This document shows positions 7,445 through 15,206 of a stretch of DNA of 45,493 nt, piece by piece. Each line of letters begins with the position of its first letter. Position 1 is the stretch's first letter. A program made the position numbers and the translations under genes. The stretch comes from Pedobacter petrophilus (GTDB taxonomy: Bacteria > Bacteroidota > Bacteroidia > Sphingobacteriales > Sphingobacteriaceae): positions 1-45,493 of the forward strand of contig NZ_WKKH01000036.1 in NCBI RefSeq assembly GCF_009674725.1, read 5' to 3'. The notes beneath the pieces are model-generated. The model did not search any database and was not told the origin of the DNA. It worked only from the letters and a program-made list of their open reading frames with translations.

Positions 7445-8590
7445 TTAACTCGCCAATAAAGTATCCGGACGTTTCATTGCCGACAACATTTGTTGCTTCA
7501 TGGCCGCGAAAGTATGCTCCCATGATTTATCACTTAGAAAAGCATCTACCTTAGCCAGCCAGGCCGCATCTGTTGCCGCTTGCAGCTCTTTTTCTATGGC
7601 ATGTACAAAATCGCCATGTTTTTCGGCAATGCTTACTAACCGCTGAGTGCCATAAGGCTTAACTACATCTCTGATTGGAGTAGAAACTACCCGCACACCG
7701 GCAGCTAAATATTCGGGTGTTTTTGTCGGACTTATAAACCGGGTTGAATCGTTTAATTTAAAAGGAATGAGTGCCACATCCCAACCTGATAAATATGCAG
7801 GCAGTTGCTGATAAGATTTTTGGCCGAGATAATGGATATTTTTATGTTTTGGTAAACTATCAGGAGAAATTTTCACTACCGGACCTAACAGAATTAATTG
7901 CCAGTCTGGTCTTGCAGTGGCAATATGACCAATCAGATCGATTTCGAACCGCTCATCTATTACACCAAAAAAGCCGAGTTTTATTCCGGCTATTTTTGCC
8001 TGATCTTCCGGTTCTTCAGTATCTTCTCTTGCAGAAGCAAAATGCGTTTTATCTATGCTGCTTGGAAAAGCGTATATATTATTATGTCTGTTCTTTTTGG
8101 CCTCATAGAGCGAGTGGCCTCCTGTAAATACTACATCGGCAATATCCATGAGCTTTTTTTCCAGCATAAGAAGTTCTTTCGGTGCAAAATCAAAAGCAGA
8201 AAGTTCATCCATACAATCAAAAATTACCAGTGCTGGCCGGTGTTTTAAAGAAAATTGCAAGGCCATTGGCGTATAATACCAAAACATCCAGTCGCACATC
8301 GACTCGCTTTTTAAAAATTCATCAAGCAGATTACAGAGGGATGCATGCACTTCTTCTGCACTTTTATCCGAACGGAGGTGTGGAACCAGTAAGGTTACGT
8401 CTCCATCCCTATTTTCTTTGGCCAGAAACTCCCTACCCTCCATGTCGAATATGGGTTCTTCCAGAAAAAATACATGTTGTTCTCTGGCAAACCGGGTCAT
8501 TAAATGTTGGGGTCTTTGAAATACAAAATCCCAGCGCAAATGTGAAAAGCATAAAAGATTTTTGGGCAAAGCGGATATTAACTTACTCAT
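7445..8590 (-). CDS. Glycosyltransferase, GT-B fold (group 1 type)
   Basis: The 381-residue protein has the two-domain GT-B pattern. The N-terminal half starts LLCFSHLRWDFVFQRPQHLM, a motif seen in many group-1 glycosyltransferases encoded next to UDP-galactopyranose mutase. The C-terminal half contains KLGFFGVIDERFEIDLI, WQLILLGPV, IHYLGQKSYQQLPAYLSGWDVALIPF and SPTKTPEYLAAGVRVVST, the typical nucleotide-sugar-binding region (K-x-x-E-Y-L-A-A-G). No signal peptide or membrane segment is seen. It lies between glf (14 bp upstream) and the GH-A hydrolase (1 bp downstream), so it may transfer galactofuranose or build the acceptor for it; the donor is inferred only from context. Confidence 0.85.
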   Translation of the reverse strand: MSKLISALPKNLLCFSHLRWDFVFQRPQHLMTRFAREQHVFFLEEPIFDMEGREFLAKENRDGDVTLLVPHLRSDKSAEEVHASLCNLLDEFLKSESMCDWMFWYYTPMALQFSLKHRPALVIFDCMDELSAFDFAPKELLMLEKKLMDIADVVFTGGHSLYEAKKNRHNNIYAFPSSIDKTHFASAREDTEEPEDQAKIAGIKLGFFGVIDERFEIDLIGHIATARPDWQLILLGPVVKISPDSLPKHKNIHYLGQKSYQQLPAYLSGWDVALIPFKLNDSTRFISPTKTPEYLAAGVRVVSTPIRDVVKPYGTQRLVSIAEKHGDFVHAIEKELQAATDAAWLAKVDAFLSDKSWEHTFAAMKQQMLSAMKRPDTLLAS

Positions 8591-8604
8591 ATATGTTTAG
8601 GGGT

Positions 8605-9747
8605 TTAGTTTTGCTGACAAACAGGCTTTTCCTGAAATTTAACGGCTACAGCATGTAATGCAGAGGCAATAACCTGGTGCATATCATAGTATTTGTAGGT
8701 AGCCAGCCGGCCACCAAACAGTGTATATTTTTCCTGCCTGGCGAGTTCATTATATTGTTGAAAAATTTTCGTGTTGCGCGCATCATTTATCGGATAATAG
8801 GCTTCCTTCTCTGGCGTCCATTCCTCCGGATATTCTGCCGTAACAACCGTTTTAGGTTGATTTCCAAATTCGAAATGTTTATGCTCAATCGTTCTGGTGT
8901 AAGGAATCTCACGCTCGGTATAGTTAATAACTGCGTTTCCCTGGTGGTTGGGGGTATCGTAAACCTGATGTTCGAACCGAAGGCTACGGTATTCAAGTCT
9001 TCCGAATTGATAATCATAGAACTGATCAATGTTTCCGGTAAATACAATCTGATCAGTCATGGCATCCCACTTTTCCCTGTCGGCGAAATAATCAGTTTCC
9101 AGTCTAACTTCTATTCCCTCCAGCAAACGCTCCGTTAATTTGTTGTAACCACCGATTGGTACGCCCTGGTATTTATCATCAAAATAATTATTATCGAAAG
9201 TAAACCGCATTGGTAACCGTTTAATAATAAAAGCGGGCAATTGTTCTGCAGGTCTGCCCCATTGCTTTTCTGTATAGCCTTTTATAAGTTTTTCGTAAAT
9301 GTCTGTACCAACAAGTGATAAAGCCTGTTCGTGAAGATTGGTGGGCACGCCAACTTTCGAGGCTTCTACCTGAGATTTAATTTTCTCCATCGCCTCTGCA
9401 GGTGTCTTTACTTTCCATAACTGATAGAAAGTATTCATATTGAAAGGGAGATTATAAAATTCACCTTTATAATTTGCCACCGGACTATTGGTATAGCGGT
9501 TAAATTCTACAAAACTGTTCACATAATCCCAGATGCCTTTATCGTTGGTATGAAAAATGTGTGCGCCATATTGGTGCACATTAATTCCCTCCACTTCCTC
9601 ACAACGAATATTTCCCCCAGTGTGTTTGCGCTTATCTATGATTAAACATCTTTTGCCGCGCCGTGTTGCTTCGTGTGCAAAAACACAACCGTATAAACCA
9701 CTTCCTACTATCAGGAAGTCATATTCCTTGTCTGCTGTCATAATCAT
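8605..9747 (-). CDS. glf: UDP-galactopyranose mutase
   Basis: The enzyme interconverts UDP-galactopyranose and UDP-galactofuranose using reduced FAD. The sequence shows the N-terminal dinucleotide fold (FLIVGSGLYGCVFA), the GGN motif (HTGGNIRCEEVEGINVHQYG followed by HIFHT), KGYTEKQWGRP, and the C-terminal LFGGRLATYKYYDMHQVI that closes the FAD site. Length (381 residues from 9747, 379 from 9741) fits bacterial UGM. An in-frame Met at 9807 would add about 20 residues without family similarity, so I start at 9747 (MIMTADKEYDF); Met at 9741 is equally possible. It is the first gene of a three-gene operon with a glycosyltransferase and a glycoside hydrolase, which implies galactofuranose in an envelope or exported glycan. 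Confidence 0.95.
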   Translation of the reverse strand: MIMTADKEYDFLIVGSGLYGCVFAHEATRRGKRCLIIDKRKHTGGNIRCEEVEGINVHQYGAHIFHTNDKGIWDYVNSFVEFNRYTNSPVANYKGEFYNLPFNMNTFYQLWKVKTPAEAMEKIKSQVEASKVGVPTNLHEQALSLVGTDIYEKLIKGYTEKQWGRPAEQLPAFIIKRLPMRFTFDNNYFDDKYQGVPIGGYNKLTERLLEGIEVRLETDYFADREKWDAMTDQIVFTGNIDQFYDYQFGRLEYRSLRFEHQVYDTPNHQGNAVINYTEREIPYTRTIEHKHFEFGNQPKTVVTAEYPEEWTPEKEAYYPINDARNTKIFQQYNELARQEKYTLFGGRLATYKYYDMHQVIASALHAVAVKFQEKPVCQQN

Positions 9748-10123
9748 TATTGTGAGGGATACTGGCGGTTCTTTAATCGGCCGGACACTGTTTACAGACC
9801 AACCCACGACCAGCTCAAAAGATGCAACACGGGTTTTGACCGGGTTGTTTAGGTAAAAAAGCGCCAGAATATAAATCAGGTATTTAATTAATCTACCCGT
9901 ATAACTACGGGGTAGAAATCAGGTAATTCGGGCTGGCGATCTGTTTAATCACTTAAAAAAGGGCATTAATGTAAGTTAAGGCGCCTTGCAATCCTTTTTC
10001 AATATTTCAGATTAAGCCATTTAACATCTTTTTAAACCCAGAACAAAACAAGCTTTTAAAATTCTGTGTTTTTGAAACTGATTGATAATAATAATCAGTA
10101 ACAGGATAAAATATTTTTTCAAT
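9748..10123. promoter_or_regulatory. Divergent promoter region between glf and pncC
   Basis: About 375 bp separate the divergent glf and pncC starts and must contain both promoters. A strong imperfect inverted repeat lies at 9892-9916: TCTACCCGTA against TACGGGGTAGA, ten pairs with one bulged G and a TAAC loop. It could be a hairpin or a dyad operator such as CTACCCGTA...TACGGGGTAG. No clear TAnnTTTG box was found. Confidence 0.45.
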
Positions 10124-10612
10124 ATGACGAGCGAAATCATGAAAGAAGTGGGCAGCATGCTCATTGAAAAACACTTAACAGTTGCTTTTGCAGAAAGTGC
10201 AACAGCCGGCAGGTTAACAGCAGAATTTTCGATGATTGATAATGCCGGGAAATTTTTAAAAGGAGGTATTGCCTGTTATGATGCCTGTATAAAAGAAGAC
10301 CTCCTTCATGTTGACCACCAGCTGATTGAAGACTTTACACCAGAATCTATGGAGGTAACAAAAGCCATTGCTGTAGGACTGAACAAGGCAATCCCTTCTG
10401 ATATCCAGATCGGAATAACCGGATTAACCTGCGCTGGCGGAAGCGAAACGGCAGAAAAACCAGTGGGCACCATGTTTATTTGCGGCACCAGGAATGGTGA
10501 TGCCATTTTTAGTGAGCGATTGCATTTCGACGGGGAGAGAGAAGAAATTGTTGAGCACACGATAGAAAAATGCGGTGAATTGCTAAAAGATTACCTTCAA
10601 TCCCTCAATTAA
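10124..10612 (+). CDS. pncC: Nicotinamide-nucleotide amidohydrolase, CinA C-terminal type
   Basis: The 162-residue protein is a stand-alone CinA C-terminal domain. These enzymes deamidate nicotinamide mononucleotide to nicotinic acid mononucleotide in the pyridine nucleotide cycle. The catalytic signatures are present: AESATAGRLTAEFS (family ESCTGG, catalytic Ser kept, Cys replaced by Ala), GGIACYDACIKEDLL (Tyr and Lys of the active site), and ITGLTCAGGSETAEKPVGTMF (family G-x-x-GP-G-G-x-x-x-K-P-V-G-T). I start at Met 10124 (MTSEIMKEVG), since the upstream in-frame extension is hydrophobic and not family-like. A membrane-protein gene follows 10 bp downstream, probably co-transcribed. Replacement of the family's GPGG by CAGG is slightly unusual. 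Confidence 0.85.
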   Translation: MTSEIMKEVGSMLIEKHLTVAFAESATAGRLTAEFSMIDNAGKFLKGGIACYDACIKEDLLHVDHQLIEDFTPESMEVTKAIAVGLNKAIPSDIQIGITGLTCAGGSETAEKPVGTMFICGTRNGDAIFSERLHFDGEREEIVEHTIEKCGELLKDYLQSLN

Positions 10613-10622
10613 TTAATGTTTT

Positions 10623-11300
10623 ATGAATAGCGAAGAGAATACAAAAAAGAAAAAATGGCTCTACCGAAATGGTTTGTCGGTTTGTTTTATTTCTATCTTT
10701 CTGATCACCCTGGGTGCACAGGCCTTCACCGGATGGAAAGTCCATAATTCAGAATTGGAAGATTTGCATGCTGCTGCCCTTCCACTTTCCACTTATCTCT
10801 GCAGTGGCCACTTCATATCTGCCACCTTCGAGAATTTTGAAAGTGAATTTCTACAAATGGCGCTTTATGTAATGTTAACCATTTCCCTTCGACAAATCGG
10901 CTCTGCAGAATCTAAAAAAATAGCCGGTAAAGAAGAGGTGGACCGTGAGCCCAAGCCATCGCCAGATGCGCCCTGGCCGGTAAGAAAAGGCGGTTGGATT
11001 TTAAAAATTTATTCCAACTCACTTTCTATCGTGTTTGTAATTCTTTTTCTCATTAGCTGGGGATTGCACTTCTACGGAAGCTGGCAAGATCATAATGTGG
11101 CCCGTGAAATTAAGGGAGAAATGCGGCAAACAGTAATGGCTTATATCAGCGAGGCCGATTTCTGGTTTGAAACTTTTCAAAACTGGCAGAGTGAGTTTTT
11201 GTCCGTGGCCTCCATCGTAATCCTCACTATTTTTCTTCGCCAGAAAGGCTCACCTGAATCTAAACCTGTAGATGCACCCAACCTGGAGACCGGCAAGTAA
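10623..11300 (+). CDS. DUF6766-like membrane protein with internal duplication
   Basis: The 225-residue protein consists of two similar halves. Each half has a basic W-x-Y-x-N-G/S-LS start, one hydrophobic segment (about residues 17-36 and 131-149), a W-x-x-H-N motif, then F-E-x-F-x-x-x-SEFL, a second hydrophobic segment, and an LRQ-x-GS-x-ESK end (residues about 89-98 and 205-214). I recognise the pattern of the DUF6766 family, which has no known function. The two halves suggest four transmembrane segments arising by gene duplication, with a 25-residue charged and proline-rich linker. It follows pncC by 10 bp. Confidence 0.75.
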   Translation: MNSEENTKKKKWLYRNGLSVCFISIFLITLGAQAFTGWKVHNSELEDLHAAALPLSTYLCSGHFISATFENFESEFLQMALYVMLTISLRQIGSAESKKIAGKEEVDREPKPSPDAPWPVRKGGWILKIYSNSLSIVFVILFLISWGLHFYGSWQDHNVAREIKGEMRQTVMAYISEADFWFETFQNWQSEFLSVASIVILTIFLRQKGSPESKPVDAPNLETGK

Positions 11301-11459
11301 TTGCATTGTTATCACCTGTTAAACAGCGCTATTGAATCTGTAACTACAGAAACGCTAAACCAATAGAAATATTTACCTGTTTAATAGAAAATATAAACGT
11401 AAACATGGAAGAGGATGGATTGCTTTTTTCTCCGCCTTAGCTCAAAATCAACTAACAAA

Positions 11460-12998
11460 ATGGAAAAAGACCAATTGGAGAACAATAACCGCGACGGTAT
11501 CAGAGAAAGTCTCTGGCAGCCGGCATCTTTATCACAAACCCCTCAAAACCACAGCACCGAAAAAGGGTATGATGTTTTGATTATCGGTGGCGGCATTACA
11601 GGGATTACCACAGCCCTCATGCTCCAACGTGCAGGAAAGCAATGTATCCTGGCAGAAGCAAAAAACCTGGGCTACGGTACTACAGGGGGAACCAGTGCAC
11701 ACCTGAATACTTTCCTAGATTCTACCTACCCTGAAATAGACAGCGACTTCAGTAAAGAGGCTTCTAAAATGCTTGCGGAAGCTACACGGAGTGTAATTGA
11801 GGATATAAAATCAAATATCGACGGGCTGAATATTGATGCCGATTTCGAATATAAGGACGGCTTTCTTTTTTCACAAAACGATAAAGAAGATGAAGAATTG
11901 CAACAAATTTTAGAATCATCTCAAGAGGCCGGCATAGCGGTTAGTGAATCAGCTACCAACGGATTGCCCATTCCATTTAAACGGGCCTTGAAGTTTGATC
12001 AGCAGGCACAGTTTCATCCAATTAAATACATTAATGGCCTTGCCACAGAATTTGAACGTCTCGGCGGAAAGATCATCAGTGGCGCAATGGTGGAAAACAC
12101 AACGTTTAAAGATGGGCTTCATCAGGCTACCGCCAAAGATTTGATTATCAATGCAAAGTCGCTCGTTTGGGCAACCCATATCCCGCCAGGCATTAATTTA
12201 CTTTCCCTTCGCAATGCCCCATACAGAAGTTATGTGCTGGCGCTTACCCTGCAGGATGGGAATTATCCAGACTGCCTTTCTTATGATATGAAAGAACCCT
12301 ATCATTATTTCAGGAGCCATGAAATTGACGGGAAGCACTATTTATTAATTGGCGGAGCCGATCATAAAACAGGTCATGAAGATCCTGTAGCAGCATTTAA
12401 TGAGTTAGAAAGTTACGCCAGAGCTAATTTCAAGATTGCCACGATCGATTATAAATGGTCGTCTCAATATTATGTTCCGGTAGATGGTTTACCTTATATC
12501 GGTCAGCTTCCGGGTGGTGATGAGCATACTTATGTGGCCACGGGTTTTAACGGAAACGGGATGATCTTCAGCAACCTGTCTGCCCGGATTATTAGTGATT
12601 TGATCTTAGGTAAAGAAAATGAATTAGGTAAATTACTGAGCCCTTCCAGATTAAAACCGGTATCCGGATTCACTGAATTTATAAAAGAAAACGCAGATGT
12701 GGCCTACCGTTTTGTAGCTGATCGTTTTGGGGCAAAGCTAATTGAATCTACCAGTGAAATCGAATTAGAGGAAGGCAAAATAGTAGATTTTGAGGGCGAA
12801 AAGCTAGCCATTTACAAAGATGCAGACGGAGTAGTAACCGCACTAAGACCTGTTTGCACCCACGCAGGCTGCATTGTGAACTGGAACAATGCAGAAAAAT
12901 CATGGGATTGCCCTTGCCACGGTGGCCGGTTCTCTGTTTCTGGTGAAGTAATAACCGGTCCACCCAGAAAAGAGTTGGAAAAAGTGGATTTGTCTTAA
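11460..12998 (+). CDS. FAD-dependent oxidoreductase with C-terminal Rieske [2Fe-2S] domain
   Basis: The 512-residue protein joins a DAO-type FAD domain to a Rieske domain. The FAD part has GYDVLIIGGGITGITTALML at residues 36-55, AEAKNLGYGTTGGTSAH, and the closing segment YVPVDGLPYIGQLP followed by ATGFNGNGM. The C-terminal Rieske domain has VCTHAGCIVNW and WDCPCHGGRFS, that is C-x-H followed about 17 residues later by C-x-x-H. Such proteins are widespread in soil bacteria; the donor substrate is unknown and a glycine- or amine-oxidase-like reaction is possible. Met at 11460 is chosen because the upstream 15 residues are not family-like. The gene is followed immediately by the hairpin repeat array at 13024-13595, which would be part of its 3' transcript. 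Confidence 0.92.
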   Translation: MEKDQLENNNRDGIRESLWQPASLSQTPQNHSTEKGYDVLIIGGGITGITTALMLQRAGKQCILAEAKNLGYGTTGGTSAHLNTFLDSTYPEIDSDFSKEASKMLAEATRSVIEDIKSNIDGLNIDADFEYKDGFLFSQNDKEDEELQQILESSQEAGIAVSESATNGLPIPFKRALKFDQQAQFHPIKYINGLATEFERLGGKIISGAMVENTTFKDGLHQATAKDLIINAKSLVWATHIPPGINLLSLRNAPYRSYVLALTLQDGNYPDCLSYDMKEPYHYFRSHEIDGKHYLLIGGADHKTGHEDPVAAFNELESYARANFKIATIDYKWSSQYYVPVDGLPYIGQLPGGDEHTYVATGFNGNGMIFSNLSARIISDLILGKENELGKLLSPSRLKPVSGFTEFIKENADVAYRFVADRFGAKLIESTSEIELEEGKIVDFEGEKLAIYKDADGVVTALRPVCTHAGCIVNWNNAEKSWDCPCHGGRFSVSGEVITGPPRKELEKVDLS

Positions 12999-13023
12999 CA
13001 GTTCTGAATGGAACAGTCGGCAT

Positions 13024-13595
13024 TATAGTTTAAGGCTTTTGCTGGCGTCGAAGAATAGCTTTGATAATTTTTCCACCACCTTAGAAAAAGTTGTCAAAGC
13101 TGGATAATGAACCTAAATATAGTTTAAGGCTTTTGCTGGCGTCGAAGAATAGCTTTGACAACTTTTCTACCGCTTTAGCAATAAAGTTGTCAAAGCTGGA
13201 TAATGAACCTAATTATAGTTTAAGGCTTTTGCTGGCGTCGAAGAATAGCTTTGATAATTTTTCCACCACCTTAGAAAAAGTTGTCAAAGCTGGATAATGA
13301 ACCTAAATATAGTTTAAGGCTTTTGCTGGTGTCGCAGAATAGCTTTGACAACTTTTCTACCGCTTTAGAAATAAAGTTGTCAAAGCTGGATAATGAACCT
13401 AATTATAGTTTAAGGCTTTTGCTAGCGTCGAAGAATAGCTTTGATAATTTTTCCACCACCTTAGAAAAAAGTTGTCAAAAGCTGGATAATGAACCTAATT
13501 ATAGTTTAAGGCTTTTGCTGGCGTCGAAGAATAGCTTTGACAACCTTTCTACCGCTTTAGCAATAAAGTTGTCAAAGCTGGATAATGAATCTAAT
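13024..13595 (+). repeat. Array of six alternating hairpin repeat units (94 and 96 bp)
   Basis: Six units follow head to tail, with boundaries at about 13027, 13121, 13217, 13311, 13407 and 13503. Odd units (A) are 94 bp and even units (B) 96 bp, so the higher-order period is 190 bp; unit 5 has two extra A and is 96 bp. Each unit carries a 45- to 47-nt hairpin, for example 13057-13101, with arms AGCTTTGAtAAtTTTT and AAAAAGTTGTCAAAGCT. In B units the arm reads GACAAC and the pairing is perfect over 15 bp. In A units two C-G pairs become T-G, which pair as U-G in plus-strand RNA. Open frames beginning at 13091 (TTG) and 13281 read through parts of the array, but 94-bp units shift the frame, so coding is unlikely. 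Confidence 0.9.
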
Positions 13596-13706
13596 ACCCT
13601 GAACTTAAGAGCATTAAGCTAAATTTACTTTTCATTTCCCATTATTGCTCCAACCCGGGTTAATGAACTTAGCCACTCTTTTTATGGAGAATTTGAAATC
13701 GCTAAC

Positions 13707-14390
13707 CTAAGATTCGCCGATAGGTGACAAACCCGGTTTTGTATTCAACCGCACAATAATAAAATATGGATTGTCGATTCGTTTTACAATAAGATCCAGC
13801 AGGCGCGGGAATCCAATTAACTTGTCTACCTGCTCTTTGAGCCGTTTTGAAAAGGCCACGGTATCAACTTCCGGCTTAAGAATAACCTCTAAAGTCTCCG
13901 TTGATTTCCACTCAGTGGCTAATATTTCAGAAAAATTGCCTTTCAGTATCAGTGAAAAGTTTTGCCTTGAGCTTAGCTCAGTTGTTCCGTCATTAATTCG
14001 CGCTAAATGTGGCAGTACAGCCTGGTCATTACTCTTCCATTGCTCACTTACAGCACTTCGGGAAACTTTCCCAATACGCTTTCCATTAGCCAGCACCATA
14101 ACTTGCCCCGCGCCGAATAACAAAGAAAGGCGGGTGGTTTCATCATTAGAAAGATCAAATTTCTCTTCGCCAATTTGTTGCGGGTGCAATTGCGGTTTTG
14201 AGTTTTTACGGCTCTTGTGCCAAATTGCGTATACAACCCCAAGGCCTGCTATTACTGCAAGAGATAACGCGATGCCTTTATCTTTCTTTAAGCTGATGAG
14301 CTCTTTTTCAAATCTTTTCATATCTACAAGTTCACTTACAGGTACGCTAAGCATTAAACTGCTTTTACCCGTCTGGTATTTTTTATACAA
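13707..14390 (-). CDS. Membrane-anchored protein of unknown function
   Basis: The 227-residue protein has a single predicted transmembrane segment (about residues 40-58, ALSLAVIAGLGVVYAIW) preceded by a lysine-rich stretch and followed by KSRKN, which suggests an inside-positive orientation on one side. The remaining 165 residues are soluble, with mixed beta and helical character (SLLFGAGQVMVLANGKRIG, FSLILKGNFSEILATEW) and no family I can name. Met at 14321 (MKRFEKELISL) is an alternative start that removes 23 residues of unclear value. It is convergent with the repeat array and stands alone. No signal peptide or cysteine motif is seen. Confidence 0.65.
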   Translation of the reverse strand: MYKKYQTGKSSLMLSVPVSELVDMKRFEKELISLKKDKGIALSLAVIAGLGVVYAIWHKSRKNSKPQLHPQQIGEEKFDLSNDETTRLSLLFGAGQVMVLANGKRIGKVSRSAVSEQWKSNDQAVLPHLARINDGTTELSSRQNFSLILKGNFSEILATEWKSTETLEVILKPEVDTVAFSKRLKEQVDKLIGFPRLLDLIVKRIDNPYFIIVRLNTKPGLSPIGES

Positions 14391-14687
14391 TTAATTCACA
14401 TTAAAACTGGTGAAAATGATTATTCGCCATGCTGTATGTATGACAGTTCTAAATGAAATTTGTTTAGCAAAAAGAGAAACCAGTTATACATTTTTAAACC
14501 TAAAAAATATTATTTTTATTTGATCAGTCGTTTCATATTCAAAAAACTTGCGACATTTGAATGCAACAAATAGCAAAGGAATTTTGTATTTTGACAGCTC
14601 AATTTGAGCACTGTCCGCTCGTTTGTTAACGACGGCTTTTTGCTTTGCAGATTAACACATTACGAAACAACACTTTACACTTTAAAA
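14391..14687. promoter_or_regulatory. Divergent intergenic region
   Basis: About 300 bp of AT-rich DNA between the divergent membrane-protein gene and the MaoC gene; both promoters should be here. A short dyad GCTCAATTTGAGC lies at about 14597-14609. A weak match GTATTTTGAC at about 14586 resembles a -7 box lacking one T. No stronger signal was found. Confidence 0.35.
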
Positions 14688-15146
14688 ATGCTTATCATTA
14701 ACAGTTTCAATGAATACAAAGAATACCTTGGCAAAGAACTGGGCACTTCAAATTGGCACGCAATAAGCCAGGAGCAGATTAATAAATTTGCCACGGCTAC
14801 ACAAGATGCCCAGTGGATTCATACCGACGCAGAAAGATGCAAAACAGAAAGTCCATTTGGTTCTCCCATTGCACATGGATATTTAACGCTTTCGTTAATT
14901 CCTTATTTATGGAAGCAGATTGCTGACATCAGAAATGTGAAGATGGAAGTTAATTATGGGATTGAAAGCTTTAAGTTTGGTCAGCCTGTTATTGCGGGCG
15001 AAGAAGTTCAGCTCCATGCGAAACTTGAAGCCATTAGTGATTTGCGGGGCATTACCAAGGTAGTAATCCAGGCAAAATTAACGACCAAAACTGGTAAAAA
15101 ACCTGTCTATACCGGAAATGTGGTATTCTTATATCACTTCAATTAA
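14688..15146 (+). CDS. MaoC-like (R)-specific enoyl-CoA hydratase
   Basis: The 152-residue single hot-dog protein matches MaoC/PhaJ-type (R)-specific enoyl-CoA hydratases, which add water to trans-2-enoyl-CoA. The hydratase signature is clear: FATATQDAQWIHTDAERC with catalytic Asp40 and His45, followed by SPFGSPIAHGYLTLSLIPYL, which shapes the acyl tunnel. I start at Met 14688 (MLIINSFNEYKEYLG), because the longer frame from 14604 adds 28 residues that do not belong to the fold. In Bacteroidota such stand-alone genes are often annotated as MaoC family dehydratase; the physiological substrate is unknown. It is convergent with the GAF-PAS gene and shares a hairpin terminator with it. Confidence 0.92.
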   Translation: MLIINSFNEYKEYLGKELGTSNWHAISQEQINKFATATQDAQWIHTDAERCKTESPFGSPIAHGYLTLSLIPYLWKQIADIRNVKMEVNYGIESFKFGQPVIAGEEVQLHAKLEAISDLRGITKVVIQAKLTTKTGKKPVYTGNVVFLYHFN

Positions 15147-15165
15147 AGTCCGCTTATAGATTATT

Positions 15166-15206
15166 AGCCCGATTAAATTTGATTTTTGATAAAATTAATG
15201 AGGGCT
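15166..15206. terminator. Shared terminator-like hairpin between convergent genes
   Basis: AGCCC...ATTAAATTT (15166-15180) pairs with AAAATTAAT...GGGCT (15191-15206) with small bulges. It sits between the convergent MaoC and GAF-PAS stop codons, so a bidirectional terminator is likely. Confidence 0.45.

Noticed and set aside
13024..13595. CRISPR-like array
   Set aside because: Unit length (94 and 96 bp) and near-identity over the entire unit, without unique spacers, do not fit a CRISPR array; no cas genes are present.
13771..14394. 207-codon plus-strand frame antisense to the membrane-protein gene
   Set aside because: The minus-strand frame has a clean transmembrane segment and plausible protein composition; the plus-strand one is Ser/Arg-rich, typical of a shadow frame.
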